Assembly: GCF_900107255.1 (NCBI RefSeq)
Contig: NZ_FNPH01000015.1
Location: 1-62,493, forward strand
Direction: 5' to 3'
Source of the DNA: Micromonospora pattaloongensis
GTDB lineage: Bacteria; Actinomycetota; Actinomycetes; Mycobacteriales; Micromonosporaceae
Length of the DNA: 62,493 nucleotides
In this document: positions 9,675 to 18,986 of the stretch, piece by piece
Position numbering within the stretch: the first letter of the stretch is position 1
Layout of the letters: each line of letters starts with the position of its first letter
The notes under the pieces: generated by a model
Database searches by the model: none
Told to the model about the DNA's origin: nothing
What the model saw: the letters and a program-made list of their open reading frames with translations, nothing else
Program-made: the position numbers and the translations under genes

Positions 9675-12128
9675 TCAGCCCGCGCCGTACACCTCGAACT
9701 CGTAGATGCGAGCGGCCGGGTCGGTGGTGCTGGTCGGGGCCGTGATGTTCAGCCGGACGTGCCGGGCGGCGACGGCGGCGATGGTGTGCGTCGTGGTGCT
9801 CGCGGTGTTGCCGGTGACCGTCGCGCGGGTGCTCCAGGTCGTGCCGTCGACGCTGGTCGCGATGGTGAAGTCCCGGGTGTTCCAATCGGTGCTCTCGCCG
9901 CCGGCCCCCGCGTGCTTCACCACGAACCTGTTCACGTTGTGGTTCGCACCGAGGTCGATCTGGAGATATTTCGTGGCGCCCTTCGAGCACCACTTGTCGG
10001 AGTTGCCGCCGGAGACGCTGCCGTTGACGGCCTTGGCGGGGCCCTCGCTGGTGTCGCAGGAGCTGTCGGCGACGGCGGGCCTGTTCAACGCCAGGTTGCC
10101 GGCGCCGGGCGGCGGGGTGCCGGGGATGGCGTTGAGCGTGTACCAGGCCTCCGTGCTCCACAGTGACTGGCCGGTCTCGGAGCTGAACGGCCGCGGCGAG
10201 CGGACGTGCACCACGTGCCCGGCCTTGCGGCCGGCCACCGCGAGGCTGACGGTCTTGCGGTCGGCCGACAGAACGGCCGACGTGACCGTGAGCGTCTCCT
10301 CGTCGACCTTCGGTCCGCCGTAGTCGGCGGTGGGGACGTACCGCCACTGCCTGACCTTGTAGCGCGCCGCCAGGTCCGCCGCGGTCTGGTTCGACAACGG
10401 CTGCGTGTATTCCAGGTCGAAGCCGGTGGCGGTGGCGCGCATCGCGCGGATGTCGAAGACGGCGGTCCCGTTCGGGCTCAGCTTCTGCAGGCCGTACCGC
10501 AGCTTGCCCTCCTGCCCCCAGTTGCCGTCGGCGCCCAGCCCGCCGAGGTAGATGGCGCCGTCGGGACCGAGGTGCACCTCCGAGACTCCCGCCTCCAGCC
10601 CCTGGGTGAGCCGGAACAGCGCCCCCTGGTACTCGCCGTTGACCTTCTCCAGGAAGGCGCGCTGGAGTCCGCCGTAGGTGACGTCGCCGATCAGCAACTG
10701 GCCGGCGTACACCCCGGTGGGCATCAGCAGCGGCGCGCTGGGGGAGTTGGCGATCTCGTTCTGTGGCATCCAGAGCACCGGCGGGGTCACCGGCTTGGCA
10801 TCGAAGGGCCCGGCCGGGTTCATGTAGTGGTTGAAGAACCGGTCCTGCTTGATGTGCAGCAGCTTCGACGAGGGCAGCCAGCCGCCCTGGTTGTCGGTGA
10901 CGAAGATGCCGTCCTCGGGACCCCAACCGATGCCGTGCGGGGTGCGCAGCCCGCCGGCCACGTAGGAGACCGCGCCCGTGTCCCTGTGCACCCTGATCGT
11001 GGTGCCCCGGTTCGGGGCCGGCTGCGGATTGGTGGTCGCGCCGCCGTAGTTGATCGACACGGACAGGTTCACGTAGAAGTACGGCGCCTGGTAGAGCAGG
11101 CCGAACGCGAACTCGTGGAAGTTGCCGCCGTACGGCCAGGTGGCGACAGTGTCGTACCGGTCGGCCACCTCGTCGCCGTTGGTGTCGACCAGCCTCGTCA
11201 GCCGCTGCTTCTCCGACACGTGGACCACCCCGTCGACCACCTTCAGGCCCATCGGTTCCTTGAGGTTGCCGGCGATCTTCTTGGTGGTCACGCTGCCGGG
11301 CCCGGTCGCGCCGCCCGTGTTGGTCAGGATGTACACCTCGCCGGCCTGCGACGTCCCGGACTGGTCGTTCCCGCCCCAGGTCGAGATGACCAGGCGTCCG
11401 TCGGCGAGCCAGTCCATGCCGGTCACCTTCGGCTGGAAGCCGGCGGGGCGCAGGTTGGTCAGCGTGAAGCCGGGATGCACGCCGGTCAGCGGCAGGCCGT
11501 CGCCGGGGGAGTCGGTGACCCCCTCGCACTCCTTGCGGCCCGGCGCCGTCACCCGGACCACGCCGGCGTCGGTGCTCAGCGCCGAGTTCGGCACGACCGT
11601 GAACGAACTCGACCCCGGCGTCTTCCACTCCAGCGTGATCTGCTGCCCGCCGGTGCGCTCGAAGTGGTCGATGCGCAGCGGGTGCAGGCCGGCGGCGAGC
11701 GTCGCCGTGCCCTCCTTCGGGGTCGGCCCGTGCAGGCCGTCGTGGTTGATCACCACGGAGTTGTCGATCGTCAGCCTCGAGCCGTCGTCGCTGGTCAGCC
11801 GGAAGGCGTACGAGCCGGACTGGGAGATGTTGAGGTTTCCGAGCGCCTGGGCGACGAAGTGGTCCTCGAAGCCGAAGTCGGCGGCCGACGTCCAGTTGAT
11901 GGTCGGCATCAGCTTGTCGACGTTGGGAGTCTGGCCCGGCTTCAGCGTGCAGAGCTCGTTGAGCGGCACCTGCACGTCGAAGACGCGCAGGGTGACGCCC
12001 GGCTCCTGTTCGGCGGCGGCGGTGCCGGCGCCGGCGGGGGCGGGGACGGCCCAGAGGCCGCCCGCGAGCACGAGTGCCGCGGCGGCCCGGACGGGACTGC
12101 GGAATCGGCGTAGCAGCCGGATGCCCAT
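9675..12128 (-). CDS. Secreted PA14 / sugar-dehydrogenase-like beta-propeller / discoidin protein
   Basis: An 817-residue exported protein with a signal peptide ending near AGAGTAAAEQ. A PA14 carbohydrate-binding domain follows (about 45-150, with SGSYAFRLTSDDGSRLTIDN). Next is a six-bladed propeller resembling glucose/sorbosone dehydrogenases (about 190-560, with GMDWLADGRLVIST, NFHEFAFGLLYQ, GGLRTPHGIGWGPEDGIFVTDNQGGW). A C-terminal F5/8-type discoidin domain covers about 690-817 (PAVADSSCDTSEGPAKAVNG). Start ATG 12128 has GGAGGAACG upstream. The propeller family binds PQQ in its characterised members, but cofactor residues cannot be confirmed here. The likely role is recognition and oxidation of extracellular sugars or glycans. 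It is unrelated by domain order to the larger protein at 22214. Confidence 0.82.
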   Translation of the reverse strand: MGIRLLRRFRSPVRAAAALVLAGGLWAVPAPAGAGTAAAEQEPGVTLRVFDVQVPLNELCTLKPGQTPNVDKLMPTINWTSAADFGFEDHFVAQALGNLNISQSGSYAFRLTSDDGSRLTIDNSVVINHDGLHGPTPKEGTATLAAGLHPLRIDHFERTGGQQITLEWKTPGSSSFTVVPNSALSTDAGVVRVTAPGRKECEGVTDSPGDGLPLTGVHPGFTLTNLRPAGFQPKVTGMDWLADGRLVISTWGGNDQSGTSQAGEVYILTNTGGATGPGSVTTKKIAGNLKEPMGLKVVDGVVHVSEKQRLTRLVDTNGDEVADRYDTVATWPYGGNFHEFAFGLLYQAPYFYVNLSVSINYGGATTNPQPAPNRGTTIRVHRDTGAVSYVAGGLRTPHGIGWGPEDGIFVTDNQGGWLPSSKLLHIKQDRFFNHYMNPAGPFDAKPVTPPVLWMPQNEIANSPSAPLLMPTGVYAGQLLIGDVTYGGLQRAFLEKVNGEYQGALFRLTQGLEAGVSEVHLGPDGAIYLGGLGADGNWGQEGKLRYGLQKLSPNGTAVFDIRAMRATATGFDLEYTQPLSNQTAADLAARYKVRQWRYVPTADYGGPKVDEETLTVTSAVLSADRKTVSLAVAGRKAGHVVHVRSPRPFSSETGQSLWSTEAWYTLNAIPGTPPPGAGNLALNRPAVADSSCDTSEGPAKAVNGSVSGGNSDKWCSKGATKYLQIDLGANHNVNRFVVKHAGAGGESTDWNTRDFTIATSVDGTTWSTRATVTGNTASTTTHTIAAVAARHVRLNITAPTSTTDPAARIYEFEVYGAG

Positions 12129-12233
12129 CGTTCCTCCAGAAGAACGTGGAAATGATGGCGGCTGACCCCTCGGGATGGTCGGGGTTGGCGACAGCCGGGG
12201 GCTCGATCCGCAGGGGGTCATCGACGCCGACGA

Positions 12234-12266
12234 TCGACCCACCTGAATACCGGATTGATGGGTCGA
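12234..12266. promoter_or_regulatory. Inverted repeat in a divergent promoter region
   Basis: TCGACCCA (12234-12241) and TGGGTCGA (12259-12266) form a perfect 8-bp inverted repeat with a 17-bp spacer. The site lies between the start of the PA14 protein gene and the DUF2277 gene. The spacing places both halves on one DNA face within about two and a half turns, suggesting a dimeric operator. No regulator can be assigned. Confidence 0.35.
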
Positions 12267-12395
12267 AACACTAGGCGAAATCCATCGCCACGTCTACATC
12301 CCTCGATGACCGACGCACGGGGCGCAGCTCCGGCGACACCATCGACAGCTGCCCGGGCTTCCCATTCGTCGGTGCCGAGCTGGCATGGTGGAGGC

Positions 12396-12680
12396 ATGTG
12401 CCGAAACATCCGCGTCCTCCACAACTTCGAGCCGCCGGCGACCGGGGACGAGATCGAGGCCGCCGCCCTGCAGTACGTGCGCAAGGTCAGCGGCACGACC
12501 CGTCCGTCCGCGGCCAACCAGGAGGTGTTCGACGAGGCGGTGCGGGCGGTCACCGCGGCCACCCGGGTGTTGCTCGACGGCCTCGTGACCAGGGGCCCGG
12601 CGCGCGATCGCGAGGTCGAGGCCGCGAAGGCCCGGGCGCGCGCGGCCGAGCGGTACGGGCCGCGGCCCGGCACGCACTGA
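12396..12680 (+). CDS. DUF2277 family protein
   Basis: A 94-residue protein starting MCRNIRVLHNFEPPATGDEIEAAA and containing the block ALQYVRKVSGTTRPS. It ends in a charged helix (DREVEAAKARARAAERYG). This matches the small DUF2277 family, widespread in actinobacteria and proteobacteria, whose function is unknown to me. The conserved Cys2 and the basic, helical composition are visible. ATG 12396 is preceded by GGAGG. It stands alone and is followed by a hairpin terminator. Confidence 0.85.
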   Translation: MCRNIRVLHNFEPPATGDEIEAAALQYVRKVSGTTRPSAANQEVFDEAVRAVTAATRVLLDGLVTRGPARDREVEAAKARARAAERYGPRPGTH

Positions 12681-12690
12681 GCGCCGCCGT

Positions 12691-12716
12691 CGCCGGCCCG
12701 AACGTCCGGGCCGGCG
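12691..12716 (+). terminator. Hairpin terminator after the DUF2277 gene
   Basis: A perfect 10-bp stem CGCCGGCCCG/CGGGCCGGCG with a six-base loop (AACGTC) starts 10 bp after the stop codon. Confidence 0.65.
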
Positions 12717-12846
12717 GGTCCATCGAGCGGGTGGGCGTGACCTTTCGGTGCTGGCGCTGCGTCTACCGCTCTGTCACACTGCGTTCACCTACAAGATCCG
12801 TATCCTGACCGCGCGGTCCTCAACTCCGCGCTCCACGGGGGTTTTC

Positions 12847-15800
12847 GTGCCACGTCGCCGTCCGGCGGTGGTTGCGCTCGCGCTGGCGGTCACCGGGGCG
12901 TTCGTCCCGACGTACCTCGCCCACGCCACGCCATCATCCGATCACGAGTTCGCCGCTACCCGGCTGCCGCGGCCGCAGCGGTCGCCCGACGCCGGGGCAC
13001 GCGACTTCGACCCGCACGCCGTCCTGGTCCGGTTCAAGTCCGACGCCGCGCGGTCGGCGAACGACCGGGCCCTGTCCCGGCGCGGCGCCCGCAGCCTCGC
13101 GAGCGTCGCGGGCACCCGGTTCGTCAAGGTGCGCGCCGAGGGCTCGGCGATCGACCTGCTGCGCAGCCTGCAGAAAGACCCCGCGGTGGCCGCCGTCAGC
13201 CTCGACCACAAGCGCAGCGCCACGGTCGCGCCGAAGGACCCGGCGTACGCCTCGGGTGACCAGTCCTACCTCAACACCGTCCGGCTGCCGCAGGCCTGGG
13301 ACCGGGCCAAGGGCTCCACGAGCCAGGTCATCGCCGTGCTCGACACCGGTGTGAACACCGCGCACCCCGACCTGGCGGGCCGGACGGTGGCCGGGTACAA
13401 CGCGATCAACCCGAGCCGGTTGCCGACCGATGACAACGGCCACGGCACGATGGCGGCCGGTGTCGCGGCGGCCAACACCAACAACGGCATCGGGGTGGCC
13501 GGCGCCGCCTGGACCGCCCGGATCATGCCCGTCAAGGTGCTCGCCGCCGACGGGTCCGGTTACGACTCGCACATCGCCGCGGGCGTGACCTGGGCCGCCG
13601 ACCACGGCGCGAAGATCATCAATATGTCGCTGGGCGGTCCGGACGACAACGCGGTGCTGCAGGACGCGATCCGCTACGCCACGGCCAAGGGCGCGGTGGT
13701 GGTGGCCGCCGCCGGCAACGACGGCGACGGGAGTGCGCAGTACCCCGCCGCGTACCCCGAGGTCATCTCGGTCGGCGCGACCGACGCCGCCGGCCGGCTC
13801 ACCGACTTCAGCTCGTACGGCGACTGGATCGACGTCGCCGCCCCCGGCGCCGGCATCGTCTCGACCGGGCTGGGGAGGGAGTACTACGTCGCCGACGGCA
13901 CCTCCTTCTCGGCGCCGCTGGTCTCCGGCACGGTCGCGCTGGTCCGGGCGGCCTACCCGAGCCTGACGCCCGCCCAGGTCCTCGCCCGGATCCAGTCGAC
14001 CGCCAGGGACGCCGGGCCGCGCGGCATCGACCCGTACTACGGCCACGGGGTCCTCGACGCCTTCGCCGCGGTCGGCGGCACGTGGGGCGCGGAGTTCCCG
14101 GCGCCGGCGCTCGGCGCGAACGAGCCGAACGACGTGCCGGCCCGCGCCACCGCGCTGGCCGCCCGCGCCACCGGCACGATCGCCGCGGAGGGCGACGTGG
14201 ACTGGTACCGCTACGCCTCGGACGGGAACCAGGTGGTCGAGGTGACGGTCACGCCCGCGGCGTACGACGGCGCGCGGGCGCAGAACGTCGACCCGGTGCT
14301 CGCGCTCTATGACCCGGACCTGCGGCTGATCGGCGAGGCCGACGCGACCGGGCCGGGCGAGACCGAGAAGCTCTCGGCCACGATCGCCGCCGGCGTTCAT
14401 TACGTCTCCGTGCGCAACTACAACGGCGCCGCCGACACCCGGCCGTACACCGTCTCCGTCAAGACGGTTCCCGCCCCACAGTTCGCCCCGCCCCAATCGA
14501 CGCGGGTCGGCTCGTGGCCGGAGACGGTCGCCATCGGTGACGTCACCGGGGACGGCCGCCCGGACGCGATCATGGCCACCGGCTTCGACTCTGACGAGGC
14601 CAACGACTACACGCTCTTCGTCTTCCCGCAGCGGCCGGACGGCGCGCTCGGTGCGCCGGTCCGATACGCAACGCGGTTGCAGGGCGCCGACGCCGGGGGC
14701 GCCGGCCTCGCCGTCCTGGATGTGAACGGCGACGACAGGCAGGACGTCGCGCTGGCCACCAAGGCGGGGGTGGAGCTCTTCCGGCAGACCGGCGAGGGCA
14801 CGCTGGAGTCCACGGGGACGCTGCCCGACACTACCGGCAGCGGGGGCGTCGTCGCCGCCGACATGGACGGCGACGGCGACACGGACCTGGTCGTCCGCGG
14901 CGAGGCGGGGATCCTCCTGCTGACCCAGCAGCCGGACGGGACCTTCACGAGCTCGTCGGTGACGACGGACGGTACGCCCGAGGTTGAGGTCGGCGACGTC
15001 GACGGCGACGGTCGCACCGACGTGGTCGCCGCTTCCGGCGCGACCGTTCGGGTCTACCACCGCACCGACACCGGGTGGGACCGCACCGAGCACCCCACAG
15101 GATCCACCGAGGGGACCAGGGGCATCGAGGTCGCAGACGTCAGCGGCGACGGCAGGGTGGACGTGGTCGCGAGCCTCGGCGGTACCCGGCCGAGTGCGAA
15201 CGTCGCGGTGTTGCGGCAGAACGCGACCGGCGGATTGGACCCGGCCCAGCTCCTGCCCGTGGCGGACGCCCCCGGGCCGATCGAGGCGGCGGACGTGAAC
15301 GCCGACGGTCGAGCCGACGTGGTGACCGCGCACGGCGGCTGGGCGACGCTCAGCGTCCTTCCACAACTGTCGGACGGTTCGTTGGGCCCGCCGGTCGGCT
15401 CCGCGATCCCGTACGCCTCGCACTACAACGCGCAGGGTATGGCACTCGGCGACATCAACGGTGACGAGCGGGCCGACGTGGTCATCGCCGACGACAACAG
15501 CGGCCTGGTGGTGCTCCACAACGGCGCGGGCGTGAGCCCGGTCGGGGAACAGCAATGGGTCCGGGACGTCGCGCCGGCCGACTTCGCCGTCGGCGCGCCG
15601 CTCGACGTGCAACCGACGGTGACGTTCGCCCGCGAGATCGACCCCGCCACGGTGACCCCCTCGACGGTCCGGCTGGTCAACGGCCGCACCGGTGCCGCCG
15701 TGCCGGCGACCTCGTCGCTGACCGGCTCGACCGTCACGCTGACCCCCGACACGGCATTGCAGGACAACACGCCGTACCGGATCGTCGTCGGTGGGCTGAA

Positions 15801-16725
15801 GGACAGTTCCGGCACGGCGCAGACGGCGCCGTTCAGCACCACCTTCCGAACGGTCGACCTCGCGCCCGCGGCGGTCGACACGCTGACGGCGACGGGGGCG
15901 TACCAGGCGGCGACGCTGGGCTGGACGCTGCCGGACATCACCGACCTGGACCAGGTGATCGTGCGGTGGAGCGCCGGCGCCACGGCCCCGACCTCGGTCA
16001 CCGCGGGCAACGCCGGGTACGCGGGCGTCGGCACGGCCGCCGTCGTCAGGGGCCTGGTCGGCGGCGGGACCTACAGCTTCGCGGTGTGGGTCCGGGACCG
16101 CTCCGGCGCGTACAGCCCGGTCGCCACGACGCAGCTGGGGGGCACCGCCGTCACGATCACCAGCCGCGTCAGCATGGTGACGTACGGCGGCGCGGTGACC
16201 CTGACCGGGGTGCTCACCCAGCGGGACACCGGCGCGCCGCTGGCCGGACAGCCGGTGCAGCTGTACGGCCGGGCGCGGGGCACGACGGCATTCGCGGTGC
16301 TGGGCACGGTCACCAGCAGCGGCACCGGGGCGGTCGCGTTCAGCCACAGGCCGAGCCGCAACTTCGAGTACCAGTGGGTGTACGCCGGTCCGGGCGACCG
16401 CGTCGGCGCCGGCAGCAGCCTGCGGGCGGTGAACGTGGCCAGCACGGTGACGGCGGCGGCGTCGAAGAGTTCGTTCCGGCTCGGCGGCAGCCTCGTGCTC
16501 TCCGGCAAGGTGTCGCCCAGCCACGCCCGGCAGACCGTCTACCTGCAGCGTCTGGTGGGCGGGTCGTGGCGGAACGTCACGAGCCGCAGCCTCTCCTCGA
16601 CGAGCAGCTACTCGTTCACCGTCGAGCCGACCACGCGCGGCACGTACCAATACCGGGTGTACAAGCCGGCCGACGCGGACCACGTGGGCGCGGCGAGCGT
16701 GCCGCGCAGCGTCAAGGTCACCTGA
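12847..16725 (+). CDS. Large secreted subtilisin-like S8 protease with FG-GAP repeats
   Basis: A 1,292-residue secreted serine protease. GTG 12847 (GGGGG upstream) opens a signal peptide ending near TYLAHA, then an inhibitor-like propeptide. The S8 catalytic domain has Asp166 (VLDTGVN), His199 (NGHGT), oxyanion Asn291 (AAGND) and Ser354 (GTSFSAPL), so it should be active. A pre-peptidase C-terminal-type domain follows (about 430-570). At least seven FG-GAP/VCBS calcium-binding repeats come next (DVTGDGRPD, DVNGDDRQD, DMDGDGDTD, DVDGDGRTD, DVSGDGRVD, DVNADGRAD, DINGDERAD). The C-terminus carries Ig-like and fibronectin-like domains. The FG-GAP block probably forms an integrin-like propeller for substrate or surface binding. 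It is monocistronic and ends at a strong terminator. Confidence 0.92.
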   Translation: MPRRRPAVVALALAVTGAFVPTYLAHATPSSDHEFAATRLPRPQRSPDAGARDFDPHAVLVRFKSDAARSANDRALSRRGARSLASVAGTRFVKVRAEGSAIDLLRSLQKDPAVAAVSLDHKRSATVAPKDPAYASGDQSYLNTVRLPQAWDRAKGSTSQVIAVLDTGVNTAHPDLAGRTVAGYNAINPSRLPTDDNGHGTMAAGVAAANTNNGIGVAGAAWTARIMPVKVLAADGSGYDSHIAAGVTWAADHGAKIINMSLGGPDDNAVLQDAIRYATAKGAVVVAAAGNDGDGSAQYPAAYPEVISVGATDAAGRLTDFSSYGDWIDVAAPGAGIVSTGLGREYYVADGTSFSAPLVSGTVALVRAAYPSLTPAQVLARIQSTARDAGPRGIDPYYGHGVLDAFAAVGGTWGAEFPAPALGANEPNDVPARATALAARATGTIAAEGDVDWYRYASDGNQVVEVTVTPAAYDGARAQNVDPVLALYDPDLRLIGEADATGPGETEKLSATIAAGVHYVSVRNYNGAADTRPYTVSVKTVPAPQFAPPQSTRVGSWPETVAIGDVTGDGRPDAIMATGFDSDEANDYTLFVFPQRPDGALGAPVRYATRLQGADAGGAGLAVLDVNGDDRQDVALATKAGVELFRQTGEGTLESTGTLPDTTGSGGVVAADMDGDGDTDLVVRGEAGILLLTQQPDGTFTSSSVTTDGTPEVEVGDVDGDGRTDVVAASGATVRVYHRTDTGWDRTEHPTGSTEGTRGIEVADVSGDGRVDVVASLGGTRPSANVAVLRQNATGGLDPAQLLPVADAPGPIEAADVNADGRADVVTAHGGWATLSVLPQLSDGSLGPPVGSAIPYASHYNAQGMALGDINGDERADVVIADDNSGLVVLHNGAGVSPVGEQQWVRDVAPADFAVGAPLDVQPTVTFAREIDPATVTPSTVRLVNGRTGAAVPATSSLTGSTVTLTPDTALQDNTPYRIVVGGLKDSSGTAQTAPFSTTFRTVDLAPAAVDTLTATGAYQAATLGWTLPDITDLDQVIVRWSAGATAPTSVTAGNAGYAGVGTAAVVRGLVGGGTYSFAVWVRDRSGAYSPVATTQLGGTAVTITSRVSMVTYGGAVTLTGVLTQRDTGAPLAGQPVQLYGRARGTTAFAVLGTVTSSGTGAVAFSHRPSRNFEYQWVYAGPGDRVGAGSSLRAVNVASTVTAAASKSSFRLGGSLVLSGKVSPSHARQTVYLQRLVGGSWRNVTSRSLSSTSSYSFTVEPTTRGTYQYRVYKPADADHVGAASVPRSVKVT

Positions 16726-16740
16726 CCCCGCGGTTTCCCG

Positions 16741-16782
16741 CGCCGGGCTCGGCCGCCATCACCCTGGCGGCCGAGCCCGGCG
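16741..16782 (+). terminator. Long hairpin terminator after the subtilase gene
   Basis: A perfect 18-bp GC-rich stem (left arm 16741-16758, right arm 16765-16782) with a TCACCC loop lies 15 bp after the stop. Confidence 0.8.
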
Positions 16783-17080
16783 GCGTCGCGGCCCCGCGCG
16801 CCGACGCCGCGATCGGGCGACGTTCTGTGCCGATGACTGCTCCGACTTGCGTCGTATCGAGGACATTCACTCGTCCGCGGCGCGGGGGCGGTGCGATCGT
16901 TGGGGCGAAGTCGCCGCGACCGGCACACCCCGAACAACACCGGCCGGAGATCGCCCGGCCGGGTTGACGGTGGTGCGGCCACACGTGGGGGTCGCTGAGC
17001 GCGTCGGTGAGCGCCGTCGCCCGTCCTTCCATTGTGGACCGCATTACCGGATGCCGGTCATCACGAGGGAGGTACGACTG
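16783..17080. other. Intergenic region upstream of the peroxidase gene
   Basis: About 300 bp with no convincing gene, repeat or RNA. It should contain the peroxidase promoter. TTGACG at 16964 is a possible -35, but I see no good -10 at the right distance. Confidence 0.3.
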
Positions 17081-18757
17081 ATGAAACGGCACATGCGGGA
17101 GGACTATTTCGTGGTGGGGGAGGGGGTGCTCTCGTTCGACGACGAGCACCAGCCCGCCACCCAACGCCCCTCCACCACGGCCGAGCTGCGGAAGTTCCGG
17201 TTCTCGCGGCTGGGTCCCCGCGGCGTCGCGCTCGATGAGAGCCTGCGGGCGGCGTTGGCGCAGGCGATGGTGAGCGGCACCTCGCCGGACTCCGCCGACC
17301 CGGTGATCCCGGCCGGCTTCACGTACCTGGGGCAGTTCGTCGACCACGACCTGACGATGGACGCCACCGCGGCGGCGTTCGGCTCGGACGTGACCGTGGA
17401 CGAGTTGCTGCAGGGGCGCTCACCGGCGCTGGACCTGGATTCGCTGTACGGGCGGGGTCCCCTCCACCGTGACGACGCCCGTTTCTACGCCGCCGACGGT
17501 GTGCATCTGCAGACCGGTACGACGGTGGCGTCGGGACCCGACGAGCCCACGCAGCACGACCTCGAAGGGTTCGACCTGCCGCGATCGGGGCACGGCTCGA
17601 CCAAGGCGGCCCGGCAGGCCGCGCTCATCCCCGATCCGCGCAACGACGAGAACCTCGCGGTGGCGCAGACCCACCTGGCGTTCATCCGCTTCCACAACCG
17701 CGTCGTCGACGAGTTGATGTCCGGTGGACTGTCCGGGCCCCAGCTGTTCCGCGCGGCCCGGGACGTGGTGGTCAAGCATTACCAGTGGATGCTGTGGACC
17801 GATTTCCTGCCCCGCATCGTGTCCCCGGCGATCATCGACGACGTGTTCACCAACGGCCGGCGGTTCTTCGAGGTGCCGGCGGGTTCGGACCGGCGGCGTC
17901 GGCACCGGTGGCTTAAGCCGGGCGATCGTCCCACGATGCCCATCGAGTTCTCGGTGGCCGCCTACCGGCTCGGACACAGCATGGTCCGCCCCCAATACGA
18001 GTGGAACCGCATCTTCAACACCCAGTCCGCCTTCGGGCTCCCGCCCGGCCGGCTCGACCTGCTGTTCCGCTTCTCCGGCACGAGCGGAAACCTCGACATC
18101 AACGGGGAGCTCGACGACCCCGAGTCCGGCTCCAACGAACGGCTGCCCACCAACTGGATCGCCGACTTCCGCCGGCTGTACGACTTCCGCGAGGCCGGAC
18201 GGGAGGACCTGGTCGTCAAGCCGGCCGAGGGACCTGGCCTCAACATCGCCACCCGCATCGACACGCTGCTGGTCGACCCGCTGCGGAACCTGCCGCTGGG
18301 CTCGTTCGGTGACCGTAGCGGCACACCGCCGGCGATCGAACGGAACCTGGCTTTCCGCAACCTCACCCGCGCGTTCATGGTCCGGCTCGCGAGCGGCCAG
18401 CAGATGGCAGAGCTGCTGGAGGTGCCGCCGCTCAAGCCGGACGAGATCCTCGCCGGCAGCGGCGGCGCCGTGCTCGACGACCTGCCGCCGGAACAGCGGG
18501 ACGCGCTGACGACGAACACGCCGCTGTGGTTCTACATCCTGCGCGAGGCGGAGTTCAACCAGGGCCGGCTCGACGGCGTCGGTGGGCGCATCGTCGCCGA
18601 GGTGTTCCATCGGGCCATGCAGGGCAGCCGTACGTCGATCCTGCGTGAGCCCGCCTGGCGCCCCACGCTGGGGCCGGACCGCACGACCTTCCGGATGGTG
18701 GATCTGCTGTTGTTCGCCTTCGAAGGCAAAGCCGAGCTGCTCAACCCACTCGGCTAG
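17081..18757 (+). CDS. Animal-type heme peroxidase (cyclooxygenase-peroxidase superfamily)
   Basis: A 558-residue heme enzyme that would use H2O2 to oxidise halides or organic substrates. Family residues are present: distal His89 in QFVDHDLT, Arg187 in DPRNDEN, and proximal His299 in YRLGHSMVRPQYEWN. ATG 17081 follows GGGAGGT at good distance. The N-terminus MKRHMREDYFVVGEG has no signal peptide, so the protein is probably cytoplasmic or leaves by another route. Bacterial members of this superfamily are few and mostly uncharacterised. No partner gene adjoins it. A hairpin follows the stop. Confidence 0.88.
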   Translation: MKRHMREDYFVVGEGVLSFDDEHQPATQRPSTTAELRKFRFSRLGPRGVALDESLRAALAQAMVSGTSPDSADPVIPAGFTYLGQFVDHDLTMDATAAAFGSDVTVDELLQGRSPALDLDSLYGRGPLHRDDARFYAADGVHLQTGTTVASGPDEPTQHDLEGFDLPRSGHGSTKAARQAALIPDPRNDENLAVAQTHLAFIRFHNRVVDELMSGGLSGPQLFRAARDVVVKHYQWMLWTDFLPRIVSPAIIDDVFTNGRRFFEVPAGSDRRRRHRWLKPGDRPTMPIEFSVAAYRLGHSMVRPQYEWNRIFNTQSAFGLPPGRLDLLFRFSGTSGNLDINGELDDPESGSNERLPTNWIADFRRLYDFREAGREDLVVKPAEGPGLNIATRIDTLLVDPLRNLPLGSFGDRSGTPPAIERNLAFRNLTRAFMVRLASGQQMAELLEVPPLKPDEILAGSGGAVLDDLPPEQRDALTTNTPLWFYILREAEFNQGRLDGVGGRIVAEVFHRAMQGSRTSILREPAWRPTLGPDRTTFRMVDLLLFAFEGKAELLNPLG

Positions 18758-18777
18758 CCACGACCGGCGCGGCCGTC

Positions 18778-18810
18778 CATGCCGGGGCACGCACCGTCCG
18801 CCCCGGCGTG
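18778..18810 (+). terminator. Hairpin after the peroxidase gene
   Basis: CATGCCGGGGC and GCCCCGGCGTG pair over 11 bp (one G-T wobble) around an 11-base loop, 20 bp after the stop. Confidence 0.5.
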
Positions 18811-18986
18811 GAGCGCCGCGACGCGGTGCCGACCCTCGGCTGCGTGCAGCCGGTCCGGCTAGCGCTGCAGCACCGCCCGCCGGAGCAGGTCGGGCGCCGC
18901 CTCGTGCTCCGGGTCGTCGAGGACTTTGAGCGGTTCGTCCCGAGTGGCTGCGGTTCCGGCATGACGGGGCGGGCGGCTGGAGAACG

